Shown here: positions 19,099 through 30,814 of the stretch, one piece after another | Layout of the letters: each line of letters begins with the position of its first letter | How positions within the stretch are numbered: the first letter of the stretch is position 1 | Assembly (NCBI RefSeq): GCF_000485595.1 | Contig: NW_014577627.1 | Coordinates: forward strand, 162,854-201,548 | Direction: 5' to 3' | DNA from: Priapulus caudatus | Taxonomy: Eukaryota; Priapulida; Priapulimorpha; Priapulimorphida; Priapulidae | Length of the DNA stretch: 38,695 nt | Program-made: the position numbers and the translations under genes | Notes under the pieces: model-generated | Seen by the model: the letters and a program-made list of their open reading frames with translations, nothing else | Told to the model about the DNA's origin: nothing | The model's database searches: none

Positions 19099-19931
19099 NN
19101 NNNNNNNNNNNNNNNNNNNNNNNNNNNNNNNNNNNNNNNNNNNNNNNNNNNNNNNNNNNNNNNNNNNNNNNNNNNNNNNNNNNNNNNNNNNNNNNNNNNN
19201 NNNNNNNNNNNNNNNNNNNNNNNNNNNNNNNNNNNNNNNNNNNNNNNNNNNNNNNNNNNNNNNNNNNNNNNNNNNNNNNNNNNNNNNNNNNNNNNNNNNN
19301 NNNNNNNNNNNNNNNNNNNNNNNNNNNNNNNNNNNNNNNNNNNNNNNNNNNNNNNNNNNNNNNNNNNNNNNNNNNNNNNNNNNNNNNNNNNNNNNNNNNN
19401 NNNNNNNNNNNNNNNNNNNNNNNNNNNNNNNNNNNNNNNNNNNNNNNNNNNNNNNNNNNNNNNNNNNNNNNNNNNNNNNNNNNNNNNNNNNNNNNNNNNN
19501 NNNNNNNNNNNNNNNNNNNNNNNNNNNNNNNNNNNNNNNNNNNNNNNNNNNNNNNNNNNNNNNNNNNNNNNNNNNNNNNNNNNNNNNNNNNNNNNNNNNN
19601 NNNNNNNNNNNNNNNNNNNNNNNNNNNNNNNNNNNNNNNNNNNNNNNNNNNNNNNNNNNNNNNNNNNNNNNNNNNNNNNNNNNNNNNNNNNNNNNNNNNN
19701 NNNNNNNNNNNNNNNNNNNNNNNNNNNNNNNNNNNNNNNNNNNNNNNNNNNNNNNNNNNNNNNNNNNNNNNNNNNNNNNNNNNNNNNNNNNNNNNNNNNN
19801 NNNNNNNNNNNNNNNNNNNNNNNNNNNNNNNNNNNNNNNNNNNNNNNNNNNNNNNNNNNNNNNNNNNNNNNNNNNNNNNNNNNNNNNNNNNNNNNNNNNN
19901 NNNNNNNNNNNNNNNNNNNNNNNNNNNNNNN
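19099..19931. other. Assembly gap (833 N)
   Basis: There are 833 consecutive unknown bases. Both borders are the innermost bases of the inverted arms, so the assembly stops exactly where the palindrome prevents extension. Confidence 0.99.
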
Positions 19932-20168
19932 GCTTCTCCCTATTCCACCTACTCTAACCTCCGTACTACTCTAAACTTCCTCCTCCCTCTTCCTCCCACT
20001 CCCTACACTGCTCCTTCGCTACCCTGTATCAGAACTTGGTATTTTACTCAAACCTTCAAGTGTACAGAACCTATCGTAACACAAAGACGAGCTGTCATTG
20101 GTCGGGTCGGGGCGGGGCGGGGCTATCTCAGATATTTCGCACTCGTCAGATATTTCGCGCGACACCGG
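19932..20168. repeat. Right inverted arm flanking the assembly gap
   Basis: Reverse complement of the left arm, perfect for 210 bp and then near-perfect to 20168 (TCAGATATTTCGCGC and GACACCGG). The motif AGATATTTCGC occurs twice at the outer end. No matching target duplication is evident outside the arms. Confidence 0.9.
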
Positions 20169-21286
20169 TGCTAGGTGAACATGTCAACTCGATAGGTGGC
20201 GCTGCTTTTAAACTTACGTTTACTTCAATTTGGTAATTTTACTGCTAAATAGAAAGGTAAAAAGTAACCAAAAAGGAAATTGTGCACCTATCAAACAGTA
20301 AACACCATGCAAGATTTAGCTAATGTCGATGTTATAACTCGTTCTATGCCGAAGTATTAGTGAGTGTGAATATCTAAGCATAAATATAATATGAAAATTT
20401 AATATTTTTTTACATCTGTGTTACATTTTTACTCATACTATGTAAAAATTAACGTTTACCTTCAGAAATGAGAAGAAATGGTATGGTTTTATCCCCAGTT
20501 ATGAAAACCGAAAATTTGGGCGATGGATTTGTCATGTTTACGCCTTTTAAACGTTAGGTAAGACAACATTTAAACACCAAATCGTAATCAGCAGTGACTC
20601 GTTTTTATCGGGTCTCTTTTTGTAGTGTGCAGGGCATTTATATCAAGACGTTTTTGCTCATGTCGAAATTTATGGACAGTGATTCGCAACCCGCTCGCAA
20701 CTGTTTTTGAGTGGCTTGCCGTCATGCCTTATAACATTAATTTGGCGATCGTATATTGAAAACCTTATAAGCGTCGCCCCGACAAGCAGGTTTCAATTAG
20801 CTTGCTTCTTACAAAGATATTCGATAGAAATTCTTCTGTATTTCAGCATAGGCACAATCACACACGACTATAATATCGTAGGGTTTACTCTGGAAAATTT
20901 CTTAGAGGGAGTCGTGCTAGTAGTGTATTTACTGTTTAGAAAGAGTGACTACAGTCTATACGATTGCAATGTAAAACATCATCAAATATTTAGCAATTTG
21001 TATAATATTATTGATGACTTGATACACACAAGCACAGAGACACAGGCATTTTTCTTTTACATATGAGTGAAATGGTGTTTTTACAGCTCTTAGATAATCG
21101 CTTTCGTATTAATTAAAAACGCGTTGACTTCGACAACTTGTGAGTGCTTCATGTGTCAACATTTTATTAATGAAAACCGATAATGCCCTAAACTGCCACC
21201 TAGTCAATACGATTTAAATTTTCTCGGAGCTGGATGCACAGGCGTTTTTGGTTAAGGTAAATGATTGTATTATCCTGGTATACATA
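20169..21286. other. No gene supported
   Basis: AT-rich sequence. The plus-strand frame at 20707-21066 is hydrophobic and long for chance in this composition, but has no recognisable domain or gene context. Confidence 0.4.
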
Positions 21287-21757
21287 GTATGGTGGCCGAG
21301 ATGGCTACGAATATTTTTATTATTTATTTTTAATTCATTTTCATTCCAAATTTATTTTCATTTCAAATTTATTTTCATTCCAAATTTATTTTCATTACAA
21401 ATTCATTTTCATTCCAAATTCATTTTCATTTCAAATTCATTTTCATTCCAAATTCATTTTCATTTCAAATTTATTTTTGTTCCAAATTCATTTTCATTTC
21501 AAATTCATTTTCATTTCAAATTCATTTTCATTTCAAATTCATTTTCATTTCAAATTCATTTTCATTTCAAATTCATTTTCATTTCAAATTCATTTTCATT
21601 TCAAATTCATTTTCATTTCCATTCCAAATTCATTTTCATTTCCATTCCAAATTCATTTTCATTTCAAATTTATTTTCATTCCAAATTCATTTGCGAGAAC
21701 AAATCGCGGTGGTCGAGATGGCTACGGATATTGGTCGGAGCGGAGTGACGTCACTTC
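21287..21757. repeat. 17-bp minisatellite unit bracketed by tRNA A-box-like repeats (copy 1)
   Basis: The core is a tandem array of about 20 units of TTCATTTTCATTTCAAA (17 bp) between about 21332 and 21690. GGTGGCCGAGATGGCTACG at 21291-21309 recurs as GGTGGTCGAGATGGCTACG at about 21708-21726, so the array sits between direct repeats. These resemble the 5' part of tRNA-Ser/Leu (GGTGGCCGAGTGG). AGTGACGTCACTTC follows at 21744-21757. An inverted copy of the whole unit is at 27612-28019. The array encodes a stop-free 17-residue repeat only because the unit lacks stops in all three frames. Confidence 0.85.
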
Positions 21758-22050
21758 CCCTTAGTGGGACTTAACAAACCTTCAAAACAAAATCACAAAC
21801 GCCATTTGTAAATGTGTTGTTTTGGTTTATGATCGGTAGATAAGTAAGTTTTTCTGATGTATATTCCATGAAAAACACACATTTTACTCATTAATATAAA
21901 ATATAATATCACTATAATTGCGTAATGTTTGTGTAAATGTGTTATTTTCATCTCCATATTAAAGTTACGAGAGTGCTGTGCTCTCGCTTTCATAATACTA
22001 CATACGTACGAGTGTACTCGTACTATAGCCCTTCGCTCCGTCACAGGATC

Positions 22051-22389
22051 GTGTGTGTGTGAGTGCGTGCGTGTGCCTATGCGTGTGCGTGCGCGCGTGT
22101 GTGTGTGCGTGTGCGTGTGTGCGCGCCGTGTCCCTATGCGTGTGTTAAACAGGCGTTTGGTTGCTGTTAGCAACACCAGGACGCGATAACCACATCACAC
22201 GTGAAAGTAACACACACACACACATACACAACACGACACACACGGATGTACATCAAGAGTTAATAATTACAAATTTGTCAATATTAACTCCTGATGTACA
22301 TAAACACGCACGCACGCTCGCTCGCTCGCACACAATAAACACAGACACAAACACGAACACAGACACACACACACACACACACACAACAT

Positions 22390-22464
<75 letters not shown>

Positions 22465-22620
22465 CGCACACACGCACACGGCGCAACGCGCGCGCATCAC
22501 ACACACACCACACACACACCACACACACACACACACCACACACGAGCACACACTCAAACCACGCCCGCACACGCACCAAACATACACGCACACGACACAC
22601 CACACACACGCGCGCCGAGT
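22051..22620. repeat. TG/TGCG then CA/CACG microsatellites with an embedded hairpin
   Basis: TG/TGCG runs occur at about 22051-22145 and CA/CACG runs at about 22210-22240 and 22300-22615. Between the CA tracts lies a hairpin (22246-22301) described separately. The long open frames (Thr-His or Cys-Val repeats) are artefacts. Confidence 0.9.
22246..22301. repeat. Hairpin of the ATCAGGAGTARATAA family, copy 5, inside CA repeats
   Basis: ATGTACATCAAGAGTTAATA (22246-22265) pairs with 22282-22301 with one mismatch and a 16-base loop. The right arm contains ATCAGGAGTTAATA on the complementary strand, the same core as the other hairpins. CA repeats flank it on both sides. Confidence 0.8.
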
Positions 22621-22839
22621 AGTGTTCCCCATGTTTATTTTCCAATGAAAAACACATTTGTACTCATTATATATAATTATATATCACTTATAATTGCAAT
22701 TCTTGTGATAAATGTGTTTTTCTTCATCTTCATCTTAAAGTTATAGAGAGGGTCTCGGCTCTCTGCGCTCTCCTGTAATACTACATAATTATTACCTACG
22801 TACGTATCGTACTAATAGTCTTTCGCTCCGTCGCAGAGC

Positions 22840-23340
22840 GTGTGTGTGCTGCGTGTGATTTTGCCGGCTCACTTACTCGATTCGCACACAAGCATGTATC
22901 ATTGCTTTCCCGCGTTCACAACCGTACCTGCTACCATGCCACATCGCAGACAAACTGACGATAAGTCGCGTTTTTCATTCCGGCCACAGGCTGCCGGCTA
23001 TAAATACAGCTGTGAGACCAGAGTGTTGCTGCGCGCCGTGTGCCTTATGCGTTCGTGCGTCGGCGCGCGCCGTATGTGGCTGTGTGCGTCGTGCGTGTGC
23101 GGCAATCTGTGCGGTGTGCTTTCTGTGTGCGTGGTGCGGTGCGTGGTGCGTGTCGTGTGCGTGTGCGTGTGCGTGCTGCGTGTGCGTGCGTGTCGCTTTG
23201 CGTGTGTGCGCGCCGTGGTGCCTATTGCGTGCGCGTGTGCTAAAACACGCAGTGCGTTGTGCGTTGTGCGTGTGCGTATGCGTGTGGGTGAGCTGCCGGG
23301 AACCCAGTACGTGCGTGCGTGTGTGCTGTGTATGATGTAT
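22840..23340. repeat. TGCG/GTGC-rich low-complexity stretch
   Basis: An imperfect mixture of GTGCG, GTGT and CGTG units gives Cys/Val/Arg-rich frames in three phases. No repeat unit is regular and no real protein is supported. Confidence 0.6.
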
Positions 23341-23540
23341 GTGTGTGTAAGGTATTTACGCTGTTGAAACTTGTGGTTATGGCGCCCTCGTGTTGCCTAA
23401 CAGCAACCAAAGCGCCTGTTTAACACACGCATAAGGCACACGGCGCGCACTCACGCATCACGGCACACAACACACACGCGCGCACGCAACACGCATAGGC
23501 CCACACGTGCGCGCAACACGGCAAATGCACAACGCACGCA

Positions 23541-23551
23541 CGGCCACACAC

Positions 23552-23600
<49 letters not shown>

Positions 23601-23632
23601 CACACACAACACACACACACACACACACACAC
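23541..23632. repeat. CA microsatellite
   Basis: Near-pure CA for about 90 bp with one ACGAC interruption. It ends directly before the inverted GACGGAGCG segment of the composite element. Confidence 0.9.
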
Positions 23633-23918
23633 GATTCTGTGACGGAGCGAAAAGGTATAGTACGACTACATTCGTTACGTATGTAGTATTACGATGAGCT
23701 CCATCCCTCTCATAACTTTAATATGGAGATGAAAATAAACACATAATTTTACACAAAAATTGAATATTATATGGATTTATTGGTTAGATTATGGATAAAT
23801 AGTGTGGTTTTCATGCATATGAGCATCAGAAAACGTACTTATCTACCGGATCATAAAACAAAGCAACACAGTTACAAAATGGCGTTTGTTCTGCTTGTTT
23901 GGAAGGTTTGTTGAGTCC

Positions 23919-25260
23919 AATATGGGTAGAGTCCTCCCTCTCGTCGAGTGCAGAAGGACAGAAAGAATGCGAATATGATGATGACTACTAGGCCACTTTA
24001 ATTTAATTTGTTTTTTTTTTTTCAGGGTTAGGCGTTAGGGTTTGGGTTAGCGTTTTAGCGTTTAGGTTAGGTAGGCGTTAGGGTTAGGCCGCTTTTTTTC
24101 TTTTTAAGTGCTAAGTAGTCATATCCTATAAATGGCCTAGTAGCTCAATATCACATACGGCATCTAACGGCCGGGTAGCCCTTTTCCGTTGTGCCCGAAT
24201 GATGGCGCATGCCCGGCTAGATGACCATGCAAAGAGACAATAGACAGACAAGACAAGAAATCAAAAATTTGCTTTATTTAGATCCATGAGGCATTGTCTG
24301 AGGGCAAGCCAACAAATAGCGTTTTACAGGAGCGGATTTTCGTGCCTGAATCTTGAAAAAATGTTTGCCTAATTAAGTTCACTAATTAAGGTCAAAGGTC
24401 AATTATGCAAAAGTCAGATTTTACCAAGAATATGTATTTCATCCTCTCCAATATACAGATATGAAAACAGATTTTTTAAACTTTTTCATAATAAACGCCT
24501 ACACAATTCGTCCAAATTTTAGAAATTAAGGAGAAAACATTTAAAGAAGTATCACTTCATTTGCAAAATATCTCTTTAACGGGTTGACTTCCTTTTTTTG
24601 CCATATTGTTGCGTTCATAAAGATTACCAAGTTACAATTACCGGGTTGTCTAGCCCTCTAGTATCTGTGGTTCAATGAGGACAGGCGATATTATGTTTTG
24701 CATTACATATTTTTGTTAATTAGCCTGCTAAGTAAAGTCAATGGTCAATTAGTGCAAAATACGAATTTTCATGAAATTTTTAGGCTCGTTTTGTTCCTTT
24801 CCTACACAAATATCTCAAGGTTTCTTGTACTTTTTCCTTATTATAAAACAGTATATCATGCAATAAATAAATTTCGAAAAATATTGAAAGGCATTCTCTG
24901 GTTCTATGGCCAATATCTCAGTTAGATGGCTGCCCGCGTCTCCACACACCGGTTCATCCAGTGTGTCGTGTTAAATGTGATGTGGGGGAGCAACAGCCAA
25001 ACATATACAAGCACATGTGTATTGTATTACATATATGTCGATGCTATTAACTTGTACATGTGCTACATTGTATTTACTCCCCATATCAGATTCTATGATT
25101 ACTCAAACTTTACTTATGCACCTCGAAGGATGAAACACATTTCCGCTTCTGGCAACTACAACAGGCTCGCAACAGGCCTATTGCCGTATGCTAGTCGCCA
25201 CTCAGTCAGTGGGCGTACGGCAGCGGGGGGGGATGTTGGCGAAGTGCTTAAACACCCCCC
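23919..25260. other. No gene supported; degenerate telomere-like tract and diverged tandem segments
   Basis: A GGTTAGGCGTTAGGG-type tract occupies 24024-24090 (irregular TTAGGG/TTAGGCG units). Segments at about 24370-24600 and 24700-24925 resemble each other (GGTCAATTA.TGCAAAA, CAAAT or CCAATATCTC), suggesting an old tandem duplication. AGGTCAAAGGTCA at 24389-24401 is a perfect DR1 nuclear-receptor half-site pair, but it lies in this repeat and has no gene beside it. Confidence 0.5.
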
Positions 25261-25288
25261 TTGCCTACTGTTCCCAAACAAACATTAA

Positions 25289-25490
25289 AAAAGAAGATAT
25301 AGGAGAAAAAGGGAAGAGATCGAGAGAGATGACGAGAGTAGAGAAGTTAGAGAGAGAGAGAGAGGAGAGAGGAGAGGAGACGAGAGAGAGCGAGAGACGA
25401 CGAGAGGTATCGCTACTGTGTGAGGAGGAGGGTAGTAGAAAGAGGGAAAAAGAGGAGGCGAGAGAGAACAGCAAGGGCCCTATTATCCTT
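25289..25490. repeat. GA-rich purine tract
   Basis: GAGAG/GGAGA-rich sequence for about 200 bp, strongly asymmetric in purines. The two open frames over it are low-complexity. Confidence 0.8.
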
Positions 25491-27611
25491 GTTTATTAAG
25501 TTTAGTTATTTGTGTAAACACCCCCTCCCGAGCTGTTGAAGACAATTGCTATGCCTATAACGCTTAGGGGTAAGGATGTGTACAATGAATGAGATAGAAA
25601 CCCCAAATCGGATCTGCTGCGCTCGCGCATCGCGACTGTCGTAACTCAAATGTAGATGGCAGAATTGTTTGCACGCGCCAACATATATTATGTTCATAGA
25701 CTTGGAGTTTGTTTACAATCGTCGAGAGAGAATTTCAGGAAATTTTACCGAGTTACTACTACTCTAAGCTAATCAAACGCAGTTATAATAAAAGCTAGTG
25801 ATACGGTCTATGGCCGTTTGTCGACTGTCTGAGTGTACGTAACAAAATGTATGGATAAGTACTTTGATTCACTAAACAAACACACACATGCAGTCAAACA
25901 GCGCACACCTCTCTCTCTCTACTTCACGCACGCACGCACGCACCGCACGTACGCCCAAAGCACGCACGTTCGCCACATAAACGCACGTACACACACACTA
26001 CCACACCACCACAGCACACACACACAAACACACGCGCGCGCGCACGCACACCTCTCTCGCTGGACACATGCCACAGCTCCTACGCAAAAGGCTTTACGTA
26101 AATTATTAGCTTGATGAATCGCACCTAAACGGCCGCGCTTGCGTACGCGAAATCGGTACGCAAAATTTAACTGAAAATAACTTGCGTTGATTAAACAATT
26201 GCAGGTTCTTATTGAAGTCTTATTTTCTAACAGCTACTGAGATAATGAATATTACTATTATAACAGTTAAGGAAATCTCATGTACTTAGTCTCTAGGAAC
26301 TGCTTCAGGACTCAATGAATGAACTGTCTCCGGAGGTGGGTCCTCGCGTGCTTCATTGTTCACTATTTACAGCCGATTCCTGGGACGTTTTTCTCACTGC
26401 GTAATAATAACGTGCTAACACATTTTCAACCTTATATTTTCACTTCACAGGTCCTGAATGCCAAGTGCTCGCCCATTCAAATGTTTGTTAGGCAGATGTA
26501 CAACACTACCACAATTTAGACAGTGGTACTTTTGGTTCATAAAAACCATAATTTTTCAACAATGCCAGTCGCAGGCACTCTTGTTGCTACAATAAGCCTA
26601 CAATGTGCTTTTTTTAAACCTCGCCACATTTGCAGCTATGTCCAGATCTATATAAATAGTACAGTACAGCCTTCAAGAACAACTGTCTACAACGTCCAGC
26701 TCTGCCTATGTGCTGCTGCATAATCGCTGGTTAATACAAACGGAGTTGGCTTTTCCGTGAAGTAAGTCTGTTCAGCGCCGCCGCAGAATCAGAACCGCGT
26801 CGATTGACCTAATCCGGGCTGTAGGAGGTACCTAACGGGGTGGGGGGGGGGGTGGGGTAGTTACCAGAGACTGGATATTGTTCTTGTTATCGGCGTTGGC
26901 TTGGAGTGTCTCGATTGTCACTTGCTGTGTGTTGGTGGTTGTTGTGACAGTAGCTGTCTTGCTTGAAGAAAACCACAGCATAGAAGATTATTAATTGTAC
27001 GGGAACAAATAACTCTGACAGATTAATATTGTGCGGGCTTGAAAGGCCAAATGGAGGTGGTAGAATACAGCAAAGTTAACGGGCAAACTTTGTAAAATCT
27101 CTGTTCTAGTACCTCATATAGCATGGATTCATAGGTTTCTACAACATTATACATTAGACCCCTTCTCCTCAACAGCACAGATATAATATTTTGCGCCTGT
27201 CTGGCGTTCTCTGCCACAATTTCTGGTTACGCAGGCCCTAGGACAACTGGAAGTTCTTTAAATCAATTCCATGTGGTTAAGCGTTCCACGCAAACACACA
27301 AACGAGCCTTGGTAAAAAGCAGGAAAGGCGTCTTTAGTCCTGGAAGGCGAGTACGAAGAGTGTGTGTTGACATAAAAGTTGCTAAAAAAAAATTATTAAT
27401 CTAAACTATACAGAACACCTAAAGCCACTGGAAATTACAAACACCTATAACATCCAATACAATGTTAATAGAACATAATAAACTATTTAGCGCTCAACAA
27501 AAACAGTGCACCTGATTTTCTGTTATTCATACATCTCTTTCTACATCTTTTATTTACGTGACCGATATGAGCGATAGTCACGTGATCTCTGTGGTGAGAA
27601 TGATGTGTCTG
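25491..27611. other. No gene supported; contains a CACG-rich tract
   Basis: A CGCA/CACA-rich tract lies at about 25922-26053 next to a short CTCTCT run, and a G-run (GGTGGGGGGGGGG) near 26839. Remaining frames are short and unrecognised. No RNA gene is evident. Confidence 0.5.
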
Positions 27612-28019
27612 TTGAGTCCTACTAAAAGCAGCGAAGTGACGTCACTCCTGCACCCACAATATCCGTTAGCACTCTCGGTCACCGCACTATGTTCTCGCCA
27701 AAATGAAGTGGTAATTGAAAATGAATTAAAAATGAAAATGAATTTGAAATGATAATATCGTAAATTTGCGAATGGAATGAAAATGAATTATGCGTAATAA
27801 AAAATGAATTTAGGACATGGAAAATTAATTGGCAAGGAAAATATAAATTGGGAACGAAAATGAATTTGAAATGAAAATGAATTTGCGAATGAACAGATGA
27901 ATTTTGAAATGAAATGAATTTTGAAATGAAAAAATGAATTTGAAATGAAAATGAATTTGGAATGAAAATGAATTAAAAATAAATAATAAAAATATCCATA
28001 GCCATCTCGGCCACCATAC
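27612..28019. repeat. 17-bp minisatellite unit, inverted copy 2
   Basis: Reverse complement of the unit at 21287-21780. Read on the minus strand it has GGTGGCCGAGATGGCTATGG, an AT-rich spacer, degenerate minisatellite units, GGTGACCGAGAGTGCTAACGG, AGTGACGTCACTTC and TTAGTAGGACTCAACA. The repeats are fewer and more degraded than in copy 1. Confidence 0.8.
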
Positions 28020-28023
28020 TCCA

Positions 28024-28748
28024 GCTTTTCGTAAATGATTTTATCACGACCACTGCTCAGCTCATCTCTGCTTTTACAGATCAATAAACCTAGAGGTAGC
28101 AGGTCTCCAGTTGTGAGCAGCAGGGAGATGGTTCTGTTAGTAGCATATCCGCCTTGTCATAAGAAGCCACAGAGGGTGAACTGGGGAAGGGCTCGTGATG
28201 TAATTAGTAGCAGATGGCGCCTCGCTTATAGGGGCAATGTAATTACTCGTGTTGTCTCTGTCTACTGGGCCAAGAATGCGCTAACATTCGCAGTTCGTAC
28301 AGATGTGACCAAATGTACATTTCCTGTGAATATAAGGAGAGAATATAAGATTAAGACAAAAGTGTGTAAAAGTAATAATGTTTCATATGTATCTTAGATT
28401 CTCACGAAATACAATCACGTTTGATACCACAGAGAGGATTACTCGGAATACTTATGCAATATTTAAATATAAAGGTCCTCGTATTTGATTTTGTAATTCC
28501 TTGAAAACATAGCTATAGAACCCGCTATAGAATTTCTACCTCAATTTGATCTAAAACGAGTCATTTCAGCCATTCTGCTAACACCGCAACTGGAATTACT
28601 GCTAATTTCGATAGACGCAAGCAAATTTCATGTTTACACAACAACAAAAACTTAACGGAACTTAGCTTACCTAAGGCTGAGCAAGAGACGTACGGTTTAA
28701 TATTAATTTATTTGAACCGCTGTGCTCTCGATTATAATGCTTTAAATA
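28024..28748. repeat. 725-bp tandem unit 1
   Basis: Begins GCTTTTCGTAAATGATTTTA and is followed directly by a second unit from 28749 with the same start. Similarity is high over the first 310 bp and weaker further on, but still visible at TAAATATAAAGGTCCT against TAAATACAAAATTCCT. Confidence 0.8.
28080..28361 (+). CDS. Exon-like segment in tandem unit 1, unrecognised
   Basis: The segment starts after a good acceptor (CTGCTTTTACAG) and ends before a possible donor (AAAA|GTGTGT). It is 282 bp, exactly 94 codons, and open throughout. The translation begins INKPRGSRSPVVSS, includes YPPCHKKPQRVNW and RVVSVYWAKNALTFAVRTD, and is rich in basic residues with a predicted strand-like pattern. I do not recognise a family; a remote beta-sandwich is only a guess. 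The second tandem unit carries a broken copy. The frame also reads upstream to 28035, but that part would be intron if the acceptor is used. Confidence 0.35.
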
Positions 28749-29470
28749 GCTTTTCGTAAATGATTTTATCACGATCTCTGCTCAGCTCATCTCTGCTTTT
28801 ACAGATCAATAAACCCAAGGTAAGCTGGTCTCCAGTTGTGAGCAGCGAGAAGATGGTTCAGTTAGTAGCATATCCGTATTGCCATAAGAAGCCACGGAGA
28901 GTGAAGGGCTTAATAGCACATCGCGCCTCGCTTATAGGGGCAATGTCATTACTCGTGTTGTCTCTGTCTACTGGGACAAGAATGCGCTAACATTCGCAGC
29001 TCGTACAGATGTGACCAAATGCACATTTCCTGTGAATATAATAGCAAATTAAGACCAAGGTATGTACAAGACTTAGTAATCATGTTCATTATACGTTTTG
29101 CACATGTAGACTATTAATAAATAAACGCGAGCAATTATGTTATATTATAATACGTATAGGTGCTAACGTATTTGTTTTTCTAATTTATGAATAAAATTTG
29201 ACGGACACTTTCTGCAGTGTTTATTTTTGGGAGGTCATGCGACCCTATTGTGCGCCTGCTCATCATAACTTTCTATGAAATACAATTAGGTTAGATATTC
29301 CAGGCATAAACACACATGCAGCAAGCATTTGACGTTTAAATACAAAATTCCTAGTGTTTTTTCGTAATTCTTGGTAAACACAAAGCACCCACCACGGAAT
29401 TTTTTCCTCGATTTGATCCGAAACGATGCACGTTACCTTGTTCTATGTTTGCTTGCAGAAAGAACACACG
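28749..29470. repeat. 725-bp tandem unit 2
   Basis: Second copy of the unit beginning at 28024. The right border is approximate because similarity fades after about 29440. Confidence 0.7.
28805..29059 (+). pseudogene. Broken copy of the exon-like segment in tandem unit 2
   Basis: Bounded by the same acceptor (TTTTACAG) and by a better donor (CCAAG|GTATGT) than copy 1. It is 255 bp. A 19-bp deletion after GTGAA shifts the frame and brings a stop at GCGCTAAC. A second, 8-bp deletion near the 3' end returns the total length to a multiple of three. It is therefore disabled as coding sequence unless the assembly is wrong. Confidence 0.4.
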
Positions 29471-30814
29471 CTAGTTATACTTTCTATGAGGATTATGTCA
29501 GAATCAAGAAAGCGTTATAATGGAATCTCTTGTGATTTGTTGATTTGGCTGTAAAAACGCTCAAAGATAAACAAAAGACTCATCCGGATTCATGATCAGT
29601 TATACGGAACGAAGGAAAGGGTGAGTTTTGTAGGAAAACTAGAGCGGCGTGCCACTGCACTATTTGATTATCAACAAAAAGCTGTTTGCACGCGACTAAT
29701 AAATACTAATAATTAGAACATAATAAATGCTATTTGGCAATTTCTCCTGTTCCACTTCTGTAAGCAAAGGAATGTTTTTTCGTATGGCAATCGGTCTTAG
29801 GTAATGTCGTAAAAGTGTAAAATGGTATAAATCACTCATACAGGGGCCCTTCTTACAAATTACAACAAAAACACAAGCAACAGGTAATGTAACAAATATC
29901 AAAGCGAGTTACATACGCGTAGAAAGTTATGTTAGTGTATGGTATCCATTATGCATCTACCACAGTCCAGGTAATCCGTTGAGAAATATTTTTGTTTCTT
30001 CTCAAAATGCGTCACGCACATTTTAATAATATAATGCCCTATTCGAGTTCCTGGGCTCGCAACGGATTATTGGAACTTAAAATAAAAGCGAACAGAAAGG
30101 CGATTTTATTATTATCACTTTATATATTGTACGAGCAAACAGGCGTGCACCCCGTAACATAGCGACGTGAAATACGATTTTGCAACATGCCCAACAAACG
30201 TAAAGTAAACGCACAATGCACAGCATCGACTTGAGTAACGTAATAAAGGCGTCATTATTGACTATGCTAATTGGTTAATGGGTCCCTATATAATAGTCGT
30301 AGCGTCTTTATACAAAGTTTATACAAACAGCGAACACTAAGGTATCCCTTAACCAAAGCAATGTAATCAGCAAATTCACTACACTCCTGATACTGTGTGC
30401 ATATTTGCTTGTTAAAGTTATATTTCGCCTGCGCCTGTTCCATAGCAGAGCTATCCTTCTGTCTATACTGCATGCCTTCTACGCACGAAACAATCGATTG
30501 TTATTATTGACAGCTGGTGGGGGCGCCTCTCTGCAGCGGCTGTGTAACGGTACTTTTAGCGGGTGCGAATACGAACAGGATTATTTCCTCTCGCATGGGA
30601 CCTCTTTTCTTCAAGCATCTTTTGTCAATTTGAAATGGTGGCTCGCGAATAGTTGAAGTTCTGGTGCCTAATTAGATCTTATCTAGAGTAACAGGCGATG
30701 ACGCCTGTTGCTAGAAGAGTGAGAAAGGGTAGGAGAAAAAAATGGAACAATGATACATGTCGTATGTATGTACGAACGTATCGATATATAAAAATTATAT
30801 ATATATAGATATAT
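29471..30814. other. No gene supported
   Basis: Unique-looking AT-rich sequence with short, unrecognised frames on both strands. A TA run near 30784-30814 precedes the candidate LTR. Confidence 0.5.

Larger units (their letters stand above)
21767..23918. mobile_element. Composite inverted-repeat element rich in CA/TG repeats
   Basis: The left part (21767-22190) and right part (about 23390-23918) are inverted, diverged copies. They share GGACTYAACAAACCTTC outer ends, ACAAACGCCATTTGTAA, the ATCTCCATATTAAAGTTA segment, CGCTCCGTCACAG and the inner TTAAACAGGCG/GGTTGCTGTTAG segment. A third, direct copy of the central segment lies at about 22643-22836. Each copy of CGCTCCGTC(A/G)CAG leads directly into a TG or CA repeat. 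No transposase is visible. Confidence 0.7.

Noticed and set aside
21248-21748. 166-codon Phe/Ser/His-rich open frame
   Set aside because: A 17-bp tandem unit without stops in any plus frame yields a 17-residue repeat automatically; this is not evidence of a protein.
22161-23367. Several Cys/Val and Thr/His open frames of 100-175 codons
   Set aside because: They overlap CA/TG and TGCG low-complexity sequence and are mirrored on the other strand.
24389-24401. DR1 nuclear-receptor element AGGTCAAAGGTCA
   Set aside because: Perfect by sequence, but it lies in a diverged tandem repeat with no gene beside it; such 13-mers occur by chance.
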